Source of the DNA: Pseudomonas sp. 6D_7.1_Bac1
GTDB lineage: Bacteria; Pseudomonadota; Gammaproteobacteria; Pseudomonadales; Pseudomonadaceae
NCBI RefSeq assembly: GCF_025465945.1
Contig: NZ_JANLNW010000006.1
Location: 147,758-211,757, forward strand
Length of the DNA: 64,000 bases
Direction of reading: 5' to 3'
The notes under the pieces: model-generated
Databases searched by the model: none
The model's input: only the letters and a program-made list of their open reading frames with translations
Told to the model about the DNA's origin: nothing
Shown: in pieces, positions 1 to 8,826 of the stretch
Layout of the letters: every line of letters begins with the position of its first letter
How positions within the stretch are numbered: position 1 is the first letter of the stretch
Made by a program: the position numbers and the translations under genes

Positions 1-465
1 ATCCTTGAGCCGCGAACGGCGGCTCCGAAGGCTCGCTTGCGGGCGATTCGGGTCATGCGCGAGGCCGGGATTCCAGTAGGCGTCTTGTGTTCGCCGATGA
101 TCCCGATGATCAACGACAGTGAGCTGGAAAGCCTGCTGACCGAAGCGCATGCGGCCGGTGCGCAGAGTGCGGCCTACATGATGTTGCGCCTGCCACTGGA
201 AGTGGCACCGCTGTTCGAGGAATGGCTGGCGGCTCACTATCCGCAACGTGCAGCCCATGTGTTGAGTTTGATCCGTCAAAGCCGCGGCGGTGAACTGTAT
301 GACAGCCGCTTTGGCGCTCGTATGCGCGGCGAAGGACCGTTCGCCGACCTGCTGGCGCAACGCTTTGCCAAAACGATAAAACGTCTTGGACTCAATCAAC
401 GTGAAGGTTTCAATCTGGACTGCGAAGCCTTTTGTCCGCCGGGTGCTCAAATGTCGTTGCTTTAG
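1..465 (+). CDS. PA0069-family radical SAM protein, C-terminal part
   Basis: The reading frame is open from base 1, so the gene starts upstream and only the last 154 residues are visible. The visible part reads through LEPRTAAPKARLRAIRVMRE and SPMIPMINDSELE, which I recognise as the C-terminal half of the PA0069-type radical SAM proteins (related to spore photoproduct lyase-like and SplB-like enzymes). The CxxxCxxC iron-sulfur motif would lie upstream of the window and cannot be checked. The substrate of this family is not known to me. It stops 243 bp before the carbonic anhydrase gene, and the gap shows no clear terminator. Confidence 0.85.
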   Translation: MLEPRTAAPKARLRAIRVMREAGIPVGVLCSPMIPMINDSELESLLTEAHAAGAQSAAYMMLRLPLEVAPLFEEWLAAHYPQRAAHVLSLIRQSRGGELYDSRFGARMRGEGPFADLLAQRFAKTIKRLGLNQREGFNLDCEAFCPPGAQMSLL

Positions 466-708
466 CAACAATTGGCCTATGGTGAGTAGTGAAAAACGCG
501 GTGTGTTTGTACGCCGGTCACGTTTTTTGTAACCTGGAACGCACGTTCTAGAGCGGTTGATTCAGTTTGAGTTAAGTTTCGCTGGTTACCTTGTTCATCG
601 AGTGACTGGATGGTCACTTGTCGGCGATCTGAATGTTTTCCAGCCAGTCGCTGGCTTTGTCCCAGGTAAAACGGGAAAATTTCCCTACTCCGTCAAAGAG
701 GATGAATT

Positions 709-1440
709 ATGAGTGACAAGGATAAACAGCCGTTGGCTGCGTCGGTTTCAGCCCTGCCCGAGGCCGAAAGCGCCGATGCAGCGCTGCAGCACATCATTGA
801 CGGTTTTTTACACTTCCACCACGAGGTCTTCCCGCAACAGGAAGAACTCTTCAAGAAACTCGCTACCGCTCAGCGGCCCAGAGCGATGTTCATTGCTTGT
901 GCGGACTCTCGCATCGTTCCCGAATTGATTACCCAAAGCGCCCCTGGCGATCTGTTCGTCACCCGCAACGTTGGCAACGTAGTGCCACCCTATGGGCAGA
1001 TGAATGGCGGGGTTTCCACGGCCATCGAATATGCGGTGCTGGCCCTTGGCGTGCAGCACATCATCATTTGCGGACACTCCGATTGTGGCGCCATGCGTGC
1101 GGTACTCAATCCGCAAAGCCTGGAAAAAATGCCCACGGTCAAAGCCTGGTTGCGTCATGCCGAAGTGGCAAAAACCATGGTCCAGGAGAACTGCCATTGC
1201 GCTGACGAAAACGAAAGCATGCAGGTGCTCACCGAAGAAAACGTCATCGCCCAATTGCAGCATTTACGCACTCACCCCTCAGTGGCCTCGCGCATGGCCA
1301 ACGGTCAGCTGTTTATCCATGGCTGGGTCTACAGCATCGAAACCAGCGAAATCAAAGCGTATGACGCGGATCAGGGCTGCTTCCTGCCTCTGGATGGCAG
1401 CCATCCGATTCCCGTGGCGACGCCCAAAGCGCGCTTCTAA
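709..1440 (+). CDS. Beta-class carbonic anhydrase
   Basis: This 243-residue protein interconverts CO2 and bicarbonate in the cytoplasm. The beta-class zinc ligands are all present: Cys64 with the Asp66/Arg68 dyad in CADSRI, then His123 and Cys126 in CGHSDCGAM. The ATG at 709 follows AAGAGGA at a spacing of about 6 bases, so the start is well supported. It corresponds to PA0102 (psCA1) of P. aeruginosa as I remember it. A SulP transporter follows 88 bp downstream on the same strand, which suggests the two are co-transcribed and that bicarbonate is the shared substrate. The N-terminal 25 residues are polar and probably disordered. Confidence 0.95.
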   Translation: MSDKDKQPLAASVSALPEAESADAALQHIIDGFLHFHHEVFPQQEELFKKLATAQRPRAMFIACADSRIVPELITQSAPGDLFVTRNVGNVVPPYGQMNGGVSTAIEYAVLALGVQHIIICGHSDCGAMRAVLNPQSLEKMPTVKAWLRHAEVAKTMVQENCHCADENESMQVLTEENVIAQLQHLRTHPSVASRMANGQLFIHGWVYSIETSEIKAYDADQGCFLPLDGSHPIPVATPKARF

Positions 1441-1528
1441 ATCCTCCTAAACACCTTGTCTGACCTGGTCGAGGCTGCTGGAAAAGCGGTCGGGCTTCGT
1501 CATGCCTGAAAAATCTCAGGAGAACCTC

Positions 1529-3067
1529 ATGCGTGCTGCGCAATTGAAAGCTGTTTTGCCACGGGAGCTGCTGGCTTCGGTGGTGGTGTTTCTGGTCGCC
1601 CTGCCCTTGTGCATGGGCATTGCAATCGCTTCCGGCATGCCGCCGGCCAAGGGCCTGATCACCGGGATTATCGGTGGGTTGGTGGTCGGTTGGCTGGCCG
1701 GTTCGCCGCTGCAAGTCAGCGGTCCGGCTGCGGGGCTGGCGGTACTGGTCTTTGAACTGGTGCGCCAGCATGGCGTGGCGATGCTCGGACCGATTCTATT
1801 ACTGGCCGGGTTTCTACAGCTGGTGGCCGGGCGTTTGCGGCTGGGCTGCTGGTTCCGTGTCACGGCGCCGGCGGTGGTCTACGGCATGTTGGCGGGCATC
1901 GGGGTGCTGATCGTGCTGTCCCAGGTGCATGTGATGCTCGACGGTGTCCCTAAACCCTCCGGCCTGGATAACCTCAGCGGGTTTCCGACCACCGTTGCCC
2001 AAGCCTTGCCGACACTGGGCGGCGGGCTGGGATGGCAGGCCGGCCTGCTTGGGTTATCGACGATTCTGGTGATGGGGTTGTGGGAGAATTTTCGTCCGCA
2101 ATCGCTGCGCTTCATTCCCGGCGCCCTGCTCGGTGTTGGTCTGGCGACCCTTGCCAGTCTGGCGCTGGCATTGAACGTCAAACGGGTCGAAGTCCCGGCC
2201 AATCTGGCCGAGGCGATTGACTGGCTAAAGCCGGCCGATCTGCTGAATCTGGCCGACCCCAACCTGTTGATCGCCGCCTTCGCCGTGGCCTTCATCGCCA
2301 GCGCCGAAACCCTGCTCTCGGCAGCAGCAGTGGATCGCATGCACAGCGGTGAGCGTTCGGATTTCGACCGCGAATTGTCCGCCCAAGGTGTGGGCAACAT
2401 GTTGTGCGGTCTGGTCGGTGCGCTGCCGATGACGGGCGTGATCGTGCGCAGTTCAGCCAATGTGCAGGCCGGTGCCAAGACGCGGTTGTCGGCGATCCTT
2501 CACGGTGTCTGGCTGCTGGCGTTTGTGTTGTTGCTGTCCAGTGTGCTGCAAAGCATTCCGGTGGCCAGCCTGGCCGGTGTGCTGGTGTATACCGGGGTGA
2601 AACTGGTGGACCTCAAGGCGTTTCGCGGACTGGCACGTTATGGTCGGATGCCAATGTTTACCTATGCGGCGACCGCGCTGGCGATCATCTTCAGCGACCT
2701 GTTGACCGGGGTGCTGATCGGTTTTGGCTTGACCCTGGCGAAGCTGGCCTGGAAGGCCTCGCGACTGAAGATCAGCCTGATCGACCTTCCGGCAGCGAGT
2801 CAAATGGAGTTGCGACTGGTGGGGGCTGCGACCTTTCTCAAGGTGCCGGCGTTGACCCGGGTCCTGGGGGCTATTCCGGTCGGTACGACGGTGCATGTGC
2901 CGCTGAATAACCTGAGTTACATCGACCACTCATGTCTGGAATTGCTTGAGGAATGGGGCCGGGCCAATGCCAGCAAAGGCTCGAAACTGCTGATTGAGGC
3001 GCGCGGGTTGAAGCGCAGGCTGGAGGGGCGATTGCGGACGACCGTTGGGGTAGGTTCCGCCAGATAG
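1529..3067 (+). CDS. SulP-family anion transporter with C-terminal STAS domain
   Basis: This 512-residue inner-membrane protein belongs to the SulP/SLC26 family of sulfate, bicarbonate and related anion transporters. The first 400 residues are a run of hydrophobic helices including GLITGIIGGLVVGWLAGSPL, and the last 100 or so residues form a STAS domain (VHVPLNNLSYIDHSCLELL). I chose the ATG at 1529 because AGGAG lies 6 bases upstream; an in-frame ATG at 1502 has no ribosome-binding site. The neighbouring carbonic anhydrase favours bicarbonate over sulfate as substrate, which is an inference from context. Stop TAG at 3065-3067 is followed directly by a REP-type inverted repeat. Confidence 0.9.
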   Translation: MRAAQLKAVLPRELLASVVVFLVALPLCMGIAIASGMPPAKGLITGIIGGLVVGWLAGSPLQVSGPAAGLAVLVFELVRQHGVAMLGPILLLAGFLQLVAGRLRLGCWFRVTAPAVVYGMLAGIGVLIVLSQVHVMLDGVPKPSGLDNLSGFPTTVAQALPTLGGGLGWQAGLLGLSTILVMGLWENFRPQSLRFIPGALLGVGLATLASLALALNVKRVEVPANLAEAIDWLKPADLLNLADPNLLIAAFAVAFIASAETLLSAAAVDRMHSGERSDFDRELSAQGVGNMLCGLVGALPMTGVIVRSSANVQAGAKTRLSAILHGVWLLAFVLLLSSVLQSIPVASLAGVLVYTGVKLVDLKAFRGLARYGRMPMFTYAATALAIIFSDLLTGVLIGFGLTLAKLAWKASRLKISLIDLPAASQMELRLVGAATFLKVPALTRVLGAIPVGTTVHVPLNNLSYIDHSCLELLEEWGRANASKGSKLLIEARGLKRRLEGRLRTTVGVGSAR

Positions 3068-3075
3068 ATAACAGT

Positions 3076-3177
3076 GTGGGAGCGGGCTTGCTCCGGGCGG
3101 CGATCCGACGAAAGCGATCAGGCAGTCAACATTTATCTCGACTGATCCACCGCTTTCGCGAGCAAGCCCGCTCCCAC
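3076..3177. repeat. REP-type inverted repeat pair (GTGGGAGCGGGC family)
   Basis: The arms at 3076-3093 and 3160-3177 are exact reverse complements of each other (GTGGGAGCGGGCTTGCTC). They lie about 66 bp apart in the gap between the convergent SulP gene and the gene at 3202. The same unit, with small changes, recurs at 12759-12846 and 38476-38563. This is the paired REP (BIME-like) layout typical of fluorescent pseudomonads. It may also help end transcription of both genes. Confidence 0.85.
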
Positions 3178-3201
3178 AGGTGTTAGGTTTTTACAGTTAG
3201 A

Positions 3202-3852
3202 TCAGGCTGCTGGCTTATCCAGCTCCAGGCCTACGCCCAGCTGACGTGACAGGCACGGCCAGCGCTTCCAGGCGGCGCCAGTGTCCGGGCTGTTGAGCTT
3301 CTCGCGGTAGGCTTCGACGGACTCCAGCGCGAAGCTTTCTTCATTCAGCATCTCGTCGACGGCGTGATGTACAGCCTCATCCAGTTGATTGGCGAACTCT
3401 TCGCCGATCAGTTGGTGGGCAATCAGGTTGGCGACAGTCATGTCCAATGGGATCAGTGGCTGGCCGAAATGTTTGATGTAGAGGTCGTTAACCTCTTCTA
3501 CCAGGCGATGGGCCAGGTAGGCTTCGTCCAGCAGGCTATCCAGGCCAACATGACCGGCCATGATCGCCGGTGGCTGGAGGAAGAACTGCTCGGCAATCTT
3601 CAGCACCGGCTTGATCTGCGACTCGATACCCGCTTCGCGCGCCACGTCGTTGGCGGCGTCGAGCAGGTCCGGCACTTGTTCTATATAAGCGGTAACAAAA
3701 CGGGTCATCACGCCTTTCGCGTCAACGTCAGGCAATTGGATAGCGGAATGCAGGTGCGGCAATTGGACTTCCAGCTGACGGGTCAGCTGACCGGTATCGG
3801 CTTCATGTTGTTGGGCACGTTGAATCTGCTCGCGCAATGCGGCGGTGTTCAT
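3202..3852 (-). CDS. Conserved hypothetical protein (PA0104-like)
   Basis: This is a 216-residue soluble, mostly helical, acidic protein with no signal peptide and no motif I can name. It occupies the position of PA0104 in PAO1, between the SulP transporter and coxB, and is conserved there. I chose the ATG at 3852 (MNTAALREQI) because TGGAG precedes it at normal spacing; an upstream in-frame ATG at 3894 would add 14 residues without a ribosome-binding site. The gene is transcribed away from the cox operon. Function is unknown to me. Confidence 0.8.
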   Translation of the reverse strand: MNTAALREQIQRAQQHEADTGQLTRQLEVQLPHLHSAIQLPDVDAKGVMTRFVTAYIEQVPDLLDAANDVAREAGIESQIKPVLKIAEQFFLQPPAIMAGHVGLDSLLDEAYLAHRLVEEVNDLYIKHFGQPLIPLDMTVANLIAHQLIGEEFANQLDEAVHHAVDEMLNEESFALESVEAYREKLNSPDTGAAWKRWPCLSRQLGVGLELDKPAA

Positions 3853-4056
3853 GAAAACTCCAGGAAACGAAGGCAAGGAAATAGGGGAAGACATAAGTTA
3901 GCCTGCTTATGAAAGTGGCTAAGACGTATTTGTCATAATTATTTCACCTTTGATGCCACTGCGTTATATCGATTTGCCATCACCGATCCCACATCCTTCT
4001 CCATCCGTGGCCTGTGGCGCAAGTGCAAGGTGTTTCAGCTGATTTACGCCATCGCG

Positions 4057-4084
4057 TTGCGAGGTCGCACTCGCTGTCTATACT
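4057..4084 (+). promoter_or_regulatory. Candidate RpoS-type promoter of the cox operon
   Basis: CTATACT at 4078-4084 matches the stationary-phase sigma factor -10 consensus, and TTGCGA at 4057-4062 lies 15 bp upstream. The P. aeruginosa aa3 oxidase operon is known to be induced by RpoS under starvation, so the match is plausible, but it rests on a short motif. Confidence 0.35.
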
Positions 4085-4199
4085 CGGTTTTGAAAAGAGT
4101 TAGCTGATAACGCCCGACTGCATAGGCAGCAAGGCCCGGCGATTCAAGTTCGTAGTCTGAAAAAGCCGCTCCCTTGCCGCCGGTGTTAGCCGGCGGGAT

Positions 4200-4207
4200 A
4201 ACAAGAA
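4200..4207 (+). promoter_or_regulatory. Candidate Hfq/Crc CA box at coxB
   Basis: AACAAGAA fits AANAANAA, the A-rich Hfq/Crc recognition motif of Pseudomonas. It lies about 19 bases before the coxB ATG, directly before the AAGGGG ribosome-binding site. The G in position six is less usual than a pyrimidine. Similar boxes occur at coxC and ctaB. Confidence 0.35.
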
Positions 4208-4225
4208 CGATAAGGGGAACCCGCA

Positions 4226-5353
4226 ATGATGCGACATCCACACGTCTGGATGGGCCTCCTGTTGTGGTCATTTTTCAGCCAGGCGCAAGCCGCCTGGACG
4301 ATGAATATGACGCCTGGAGCGACTGAAATCAGTCACGCAGTATTTGACCTGCACATGACCATCTTCTGGATCTGTGTGGTGATCGGCATCATCGTTTTCG
4401 GCGCCATGTTCTGGTCGATGATCGTCCATCGACGCTCCACCGGCCAGGTGGCCGCCAAATTCCATGAAAGTACGACGATCGAGATCCTCTGGACGGTGGT
4501 GCCTTTCATCATTCTGGTGGCAATGGCCGTTCCGGCTACCGTGACCATGATCAAGATGTACGACACCAGTGAGTCGGATATCGACATCCAGATCACCGGT
4601 TATCAGTGGAAGTGGCATTACAAATACCTGGGCCAGGATGTCGAGTTCTTCAGCAACCTGGCCACACCGCAAGAACAGATCCACAACCAGGCCGTGAAAG
4701 GCGAAAACTACCTGCTGGAAGTCGATCAGCCGCTGGTGCTGCCGGTCGGTGCCAAGGTGCGCTTTCTGGTGACCGCCGCTGACGTGATCCATTCCTGGTG
4801 GGTGCCGGCGTTCTCGGTCAAGCGCGATGCCATACCCGGGTTCGTCAACGAAGCCTGGACCCGTGTCGACAAGCCCGGTATCTACCGCGGACAGTGCTCC
4901 GAGCTGTGTGGCAAGGACCATGGCTTCATGCCGATTGTGGTCGATGTCAGAACCCAGGCCGATTACGACACCTGGCTGGCCGATCGCAAAGCCGACGCCG
5001 CCAAGCTCAAAGAGCTGACCAGCAAAGAGTGGACGCTCGACGAACTGAAGGAGCGCGGCGACAAGATCTATCACACCACTTGCGTGGCCTGTCACCAGGC
5101 CGAAGGTCAGGGCTTGCCACCGATGTTCCCGGCACTCAAAGGCTCGCCAATCGCCACGGGCCCTATAGAGGGCCATCTGAATCGGGTTTTCTTCGGCAAG
5201 CCCGGCACTGCCATGGCCGCTTTCGGCAAACAGTTGTCGGAGGTCGACATCGCCGCTGTTGTGACCTACGAGCGTAATGCCTGGGGCAACAACAAAGGCG
5301 ACATGATCACCCCCAAAGACGTACTGGCACTCAAACAGGCGCAAAGCAAATGA
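4226..5353 (+). CDS. coxB: Cytochrome c oxidase subunit II (aa3-type) with fused cytochrome c domain
   Basis: This 375-residue subunit receives electrons from cytochrome c and passes them to subunit I. It has an N-terminal signal sequence (about 1-23), two membrane helices (about 46-66 and 86-107) and a periplasmic cupredoxin domain. The CuA site is complete: His189, Cys224, Cys228, His232 and Met235. A C-terminal class I cytochrome c domain (about 275-375) carries CVACH at 286-290 and probable axial Met330, as in caa3-like oxidases. Start ATG at 4226 follows AAGGGG; a second ATG lies immediately after it. It is the first gene of the cox operon and coxA follows 82 bp downstream. Confidence 0.97.
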   Translation: MMRHPHVWMGLLLWSFFSQAQAAWTMNMTPGATEISHAVFDLHMTIFWICVVIGIIVFGAMFWSMIVHRRSTGQVAAKFHESTTIEILWTVVPFIILVAMAVPATVTMIKMYDTSESDIDIQITGYQWKWHYKYLGQDVEFFSNLATPQEQIHNQAVKGENYLLEVDQPLVLPVGAKVRFLVTAADVIHSWWVPAFSVKRDAIPGFVNEAWTRVDKPGIYRGQCSELCGKDHGFMPIVVDVRTQADYDTWLADRKADAAKLKELTSKEWTLDELKERGDKIYHTTCVACHQAEGQGLPPMFPALKGSPIATGPIEGHLNRVFFGKPGTAMAAFGKQLSEVDIAAVVTYERNAWGNNKGDMITPKDVLALKQAQSK

Positions 5354-5435
5354 CCCGGTCTATTGCGTGTTCTCGTGAACGCTTGGGGCTTGGTGCCCCT
5401 AGCCGCCCAGCCCACCCGTTTGCAGGAGACAGGAC

Positions 5436-7031
5436 ATGAATGCTGTGAGCGATGAACGCGGCCATGCAATCGTCGACAACCACGTCCACGGTCCCGCCAA
5501 GGGCCTGATGCGCTGGGTACTGACTACCAACCACAAAGACATCGGCACGCTGTACCTGTGGTTCAGCTTTACGATGTTCCTGCTGGGTGGCTCGTTCGCC
5601 ATGGTGATCCGTGCCGAACTGTTCCAGCCGGGACTGCACATCGTCCAGCCAGAGTTCTTCAACCAGATGACCACCATGCATGGTCTGGTCATGGTCTTCG
5701 GTGCTGTGATGCCAGCATTCGTGGGCCTCGCCAACTGGATGATCCCGCTCATGATCGGCGCACCGGACATGGCCCTGCCGCGGATGAACAACTTCAGCTT
5801 CTGGCTCTTGCCGGCAGCGTTTTTGCTGCTGGTGTCGACCCTGTTCATGCCGGGCGGCGGGCCGAATTTCGGCTGGACCTTCTATGCGCCATTGTCGACG
5901 ACCTACGGGCCGGCAAGCGCAACCTTCTTTATCTTCGCCATCCACCTGATGGGCATCAGTTCGATCATGGGCTCGATCAACGTGATCTCGACCATCCTCA
6001 ACCTGCGTGCCCCGGGCATGACCCTGATGAAAATGCCGTTGTTCGTCTGGACCTGGCTGATCACAGCGTTCCTGTTGATCGCGGTGATGCCGGTGCTGGC
6101 GGGCTGCGTGACGATGATGTTGATGGACATCCACTTTGGCACCAGCTTCTTCAGCGCTGCCGGTGGCGGTGATCCGGTGTTGTTCCAGCACGTGTTCTGG
6201 TTCTTCGGCCACCCCGAGGTGTACATCATGATCCTGCCGGCTTTCGGCGCGGTCAGTTCGATCATCCCGGCGTTTTCTCGCAAGCCGTTGTTCGGCTACA
6301 CCTCAATGGTTTACGCCACGGCCAGTATTGCCTTCCTGTCGTTCATCGTCTGGGGGCACCACATGTTCGTGGTCGGGATTCCACTGGTCGGTGAGCTGTT
6401 CTACATGTACGCGACCCTGCTGATTGCGGTGCCGACAGGGGTGAAGGTGTTCAACTGGGTCAGCACCATGTGGCAAGGCTCGCTGACCTTCGAGACGCCG
6501 ATGCTGTTTGCGGTGGCCTTCGTCATTCTGTTCACCATCGGCGGCTTCTCCGGATTGATGCTGGCCATGGCGCCTGCGGACTTCCAGTACCACGGCACCT
6601 ATTTTGTGGTGGCGCATTTCCACTATGTGCTGGTGCCTGGCGCGATCTTCGGGATTTTCGCTTCCACGTATTACTGGCTGCCGAAGTGGACCGGGCACAT
6701 GTATGACGAGACCCTGGGCAAGCTGCACTTCTGGCTGTCGTTTGTCGGCATGAACCTGACCTTCTTCCCGATGCACTTTGTCGGGCTGGCGGGGATGCCG
6801 CGGCGGGTGCCGGACTACAACCTGCAGTTCGCCGACTTCAACATGGTTTCCTCGATTGGTGCCTTCATGTTTGGCACAACGCAGCTTCTCTTCCTGTTCA
6901 TCGTCATCAAGTGCATCCGCGGCGGCCCGCAGGCACCGGCCAAACCGTGGGATGGCGCCGAAGGCCTGGAGTGGAGCATTCCGTCGCCAGCGCCGTATCA
7001 CACCTTCACCACGCCACCGGAAGTGAAATGA
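5436..7031 (+). CDS. coxA: Cytochrome c oxidase subunit I (aa3-type)
   Basis: This 531-residue, roughly 12-helix protein holds heme a and the heme a3-CuB centre and pumps protons. Ligands are in place: His82 (heme a), His259 with the crosslinked Tyr263 in HPEVY, His308/His309 in WGHHMF, and His394/His396 in VAHFHYV. The D-channel aspartate is Asp111 in APDMALPRMNN and the K-channel lysine is Lys337 in PTGVKVF, so it is an A-type heme-copper oxidase. CAGGAGACAGGAC precedes the ATG. The long open frames on the opposite strand here are coding shadows. Confidence 0.98.
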   Translation: MNAVSDERGHAIVDNHVHGPAKGLMRWVLTTNHKDIGTLYLWFSFTMFLLGGSFAMVIRAELFQPGLHIVQPEFFNQMTTMHGLVMVFGAVMPAFVGLANWMIPLMIGAPDMALPRMNNFSFWLLPAAFLLLVSTLFMPGGGPNFGWTFYAPLSTTYGPASATFFIFAIHLMGISSIMGSINVISTILNLRAPGMTLMKMPLFVWTWLITAFLLIAVMPVLAGCVTMMLMDIHFGTSFFSAAGGGDPVLFQHVFWFFGHPEVYIMILPAFGAVSSIIPAFSRKPLFGYTSMVYATASIAFLSFIVWGHHMFVVGIPLVGELFYMYATLLIAVPTGVKVFNWVSTMWQGSLTFETPMLFAVAFVILFTIGGFSGLMLAMAPADFQYHGTYFVVAHFHYVLVPGAIFGIFASTYYWLPKWTGHMYDETLGKLHFWLSFVGMNLTFFPMHFVGLAGMPRRVPDYNLQFADFNMVSSIGAFMFGTTQLLFLFIVIKCIRGGPQAPAKPWDGAEGLEWSIPSPAPYHTFTTPPEVK

Positions 7032-7064
7032 ACAGCCTCGGTCTTGTGGGAGAGGGCCGTGCCC

Positions 7065-7622
7065 ATGGCTGACTCTATTTCCTTGAGAAAACTGGTCACC
7101 CGTTTGCTGTTGTTGGTGGCCGCCATGTTCGCCTTCGGCTTTGCCCTGGTGCCGATCTACGACGTGATGTGCAAGGCGTTCGGCATCAATGGCAAAACTG
7201 GGGGGCAATACGAGGGCGAACAGGTGGTCGACAGGTCGCGGCAGATTCGCGTGCAGTTTCTGTCGACCAACGCGGTGGACATGGTCTGGGAGTTCTACCC
7301 CAAGGCCGACGACATGGTGGTCAACCCTGGCGCGGTGAACGAGATGATCTTTGTCGCCCGCAACCCGACCGATCACCCGATGAGCGCCCAGGCTATACCG
7401 AGCATTTCTCCTGGCACGGCGGCGGTGTATTTCCACAAGACCGAATGTTTCTGCTTCACCCAGCAGGTGTTGAAGCCCGGTGAGCGAATCGAGATGCCCG
7501 TACGTTTCATCGTTGACCGTGAAATTTCCAAGGATGTGAAGCACCTGACGCTGGCTTACACGCTGTTCGATATCACCGCACGTCATCCGCCGGTCGTGGC
7601 AAGCACCCATACCGGTCCTTGA
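7065..7622 (+). CDS. ctaG: Cytochrome c oxidase assembly protein CtaG (Cox11 family)
   Basis: This protein of about 185 residues is a single-pass inner-membrane copper chaperone that builds the CuB site of subunit I. It has one N-terminal helix (LVTRLLLLVAAMFAFGFALV) followed by a periplasmic domain with the copper-binding CFCF motif in FHKTECFCFTQQ. The start is uncertain: GGAGAGG at 7048-7054 could serve the GTG at 7059 or the ATG at 7065, and I prefer the ATG because MADSISLRK matches family N-termini. It lies 33 bp after coxA in the same operon. Confidence 0.93.
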   Translation: MADSISLRKLVTRLLLLVAAMFAFGFALVPIYDVMCKAFGINGKTGGQYEGEQVVDRSRQIRVQFLSTNAVDMVWEFYPKADDMVVNPGAVNEMIFVARNPTDHPMSAQAIPSISPGTAAVYFHKTECFCFTQQVLKPGERIEMPVRFIVDREISKDVKHLTLAYTLFDITARHPPVVASTHTGP

Positions 7623-7648
7623 GACGTTCAAGCGTGCCCGATAAGGAG

Positions 7649-7656
7649 AACAATAA
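7649..7656 (+). promoter_or_regulatory. Candidate Hfq/Crc CA box at coxC
   Basis: AACAATAA sits between the AAGGAG ribosome-binding site and the coxC ATG at 7657. It is an exact AANAANAA match with pyrimidine or T spacers, in the position where Hfq/Crc blocks translation in Pseudomonas. Confidence 0.45.
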
Positions 7657-8544
7657 ATGGCAACTCATGAGCACTATTACGTTCCCGCCCAGAGCAAATG
7701 GCCGATCATTGCCACGGTAGGCATGTTCATCACCATGTTCGGACTGGGCACCTGGTTCAACGACCTCAAGGCTGCCCGACCCGAATCCCACGGCCCGCTG
7801 ATTTTCTTCGTCGGCGGCCTGGTGCTGGCCTATATGCTCTTCGGCTGGTTCGGCACGGTGATCAAGGAGAGCCGATCCGGGTTGTATAGCGCCCAAATGG
7901 ATCGCTCGTTCCGCTGGGGCATGAGCTGGTTCATCTTCTCTGAAGTGATGTTCTTCATCGCCTTCTTCGGCGCGCTGTTCTACGTGCGCAACCTTTCCGG
8001 GCCCTGGCTCGGCGGCGAGGGCGATAAGGGCATCGCGCACATGCTCTGGCCGAATTTCCAGTTCGCCTGGCCGTTGCTGCACACCCCTGACCCGACACTC
8101 TTCCCGCCGCCCAAGGAGGTCATCAGCCCTTGGGGTTTGCCGCTGCTGAACACGGTGTTGCTGGTCAGTTCCAGCGTCACGGTGACCGTCGCCCACCATT
8201 CCTTGAAAAAGGGCCATCGCGGCGCATTGAAACTCTGGCTGGCGCTGACGGTGCTGCTGGGCTGTGGGTTTCTCGGCTTCCAGGCCAAGGAATACATCCA
8301 CGCCTATCACGAACTCGGGTTGACCCTGGGTTCAGGCGTCTACGGTGCGACCTTCTTCATGCTCACCGGTTTCCACGGAGCCCACGTGACCATCGGCACC
8401 ATCATCCTGTTCGTGATGCTGATGCGAATCATGCGTGGGCACTTCGACGCCGATCACCAGTTCGGCTTCGAGGCGGCCAGTTGGTATTGGCACTTCGTCG
8501 ATGTGGTGTGGATTGGCTTGTTTGTCTTTGTTTACGTGCTTTGA
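7657..8544 (+). CDS. coxC: Cytochrome c oxidase subunit III
   Basis: This 295-residue, seven-helix subunit stabilises subunit I and supports proton uptake. Typical family blocks are visible: WGMSWFIFSEVMFFIAFFGA in the middle and GATFFMLTGFHGAHVTIG followed by SWYWHFVDVVWIGLFVFVYV at the C-terminus. The ATG at 7657 follows AAGGAG closely and ctaG ends 34 bp upstream. It is the last gene of the structural block, since the next gene is on the opposite strand. Confidence 0.97.
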   Translation: MATHEHYYVPAQSKWPIIATVGMFITMFGLGTWFNDLKAARPESHGPLIFFVGGLVLAYMLFGWFGTVIKESRSGLYSAQMDRSFRWGMSWFIFSEVMFFIAFFGALFYVRNLSGPWLGGEGDKGIAHMLWPNFQFAWPLLHTPDPTLFPPPKEVISPWGLPLLNTVLLVSSSVTVTVAHHSLKKGHRGALKLWLALTVLLGCGFLGFQAKEYIHAYHELGLTLGSGVYGATFFMLTGFHGAHVTIGTIILFVMLMRIMRGHFDADHQFGFEAASWYWHFVDVVWIGLFVFVYVL

Positions 8545-8552
8545 CGCGCCGC

Positions 8553-8756
8553 TTACCAGGGCGCGGTAGACACCAGTTGGCCGCTGAAAAAGCCCCAGGC
8601 AATCAAGCCGACGGTGATGGCGGCCAGACTGACACGCACACTCAAGGCGATGACCAGGCGGTTTGAGCTGCTGTCGTCCTTGACCAGAAAAAACAGGCCG
8701 CTGAACAGGCTGACAACCGTGGCAATCAGCATCAGGACGATGGCTGCTTTGAGCAT
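8553..8756 (-). CDS. Small twin-transmembrane protein (DUF2909-like)
   Basis: This 67-residue protein has two hydrophobic helices (about 3-25 and 40-60) separated by a short polar loop with KDDSSSN. It lies antisense between coxC and the SURF1 gene, the same place as PA0109 in PAO1, which argues that it is a real gene despite its size. The family is often called twin transmembrane protein. A role in oxidase biogenesis is only suggested by its location. Confidence 0.75.
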   Translation of the reverse strand: MLKAAIVLMLIATVVSLFSGLFFLVKDDSSSNRLVIALSVRVSLAAITVGLIAWGFFSGQLVSTAPW

Positions 8757-8826
8757 GGTGAGACTCCGGGGGAAAGGCGATGCACTTGAGTATAGCTATC
8801 CCGTTTAACGACTTTCTGGCGATGCC

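Larger units (their letters stand above)
3895..4225. other. Intergenic region with probable cox promoter
   Basis: This 330-bp gap separates the divergent PA0104-like gene and coxB. I see a CTATACT box at 4078-4084, resembling the extended -10 of RpoS promoters, a small inverted repeat CCGCCGG/GCCGGCGG around 4177-4196, and an AACAAGAA box next to the coxB ribosome-binding site. No gene is supported here. Confidence 0.5.
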
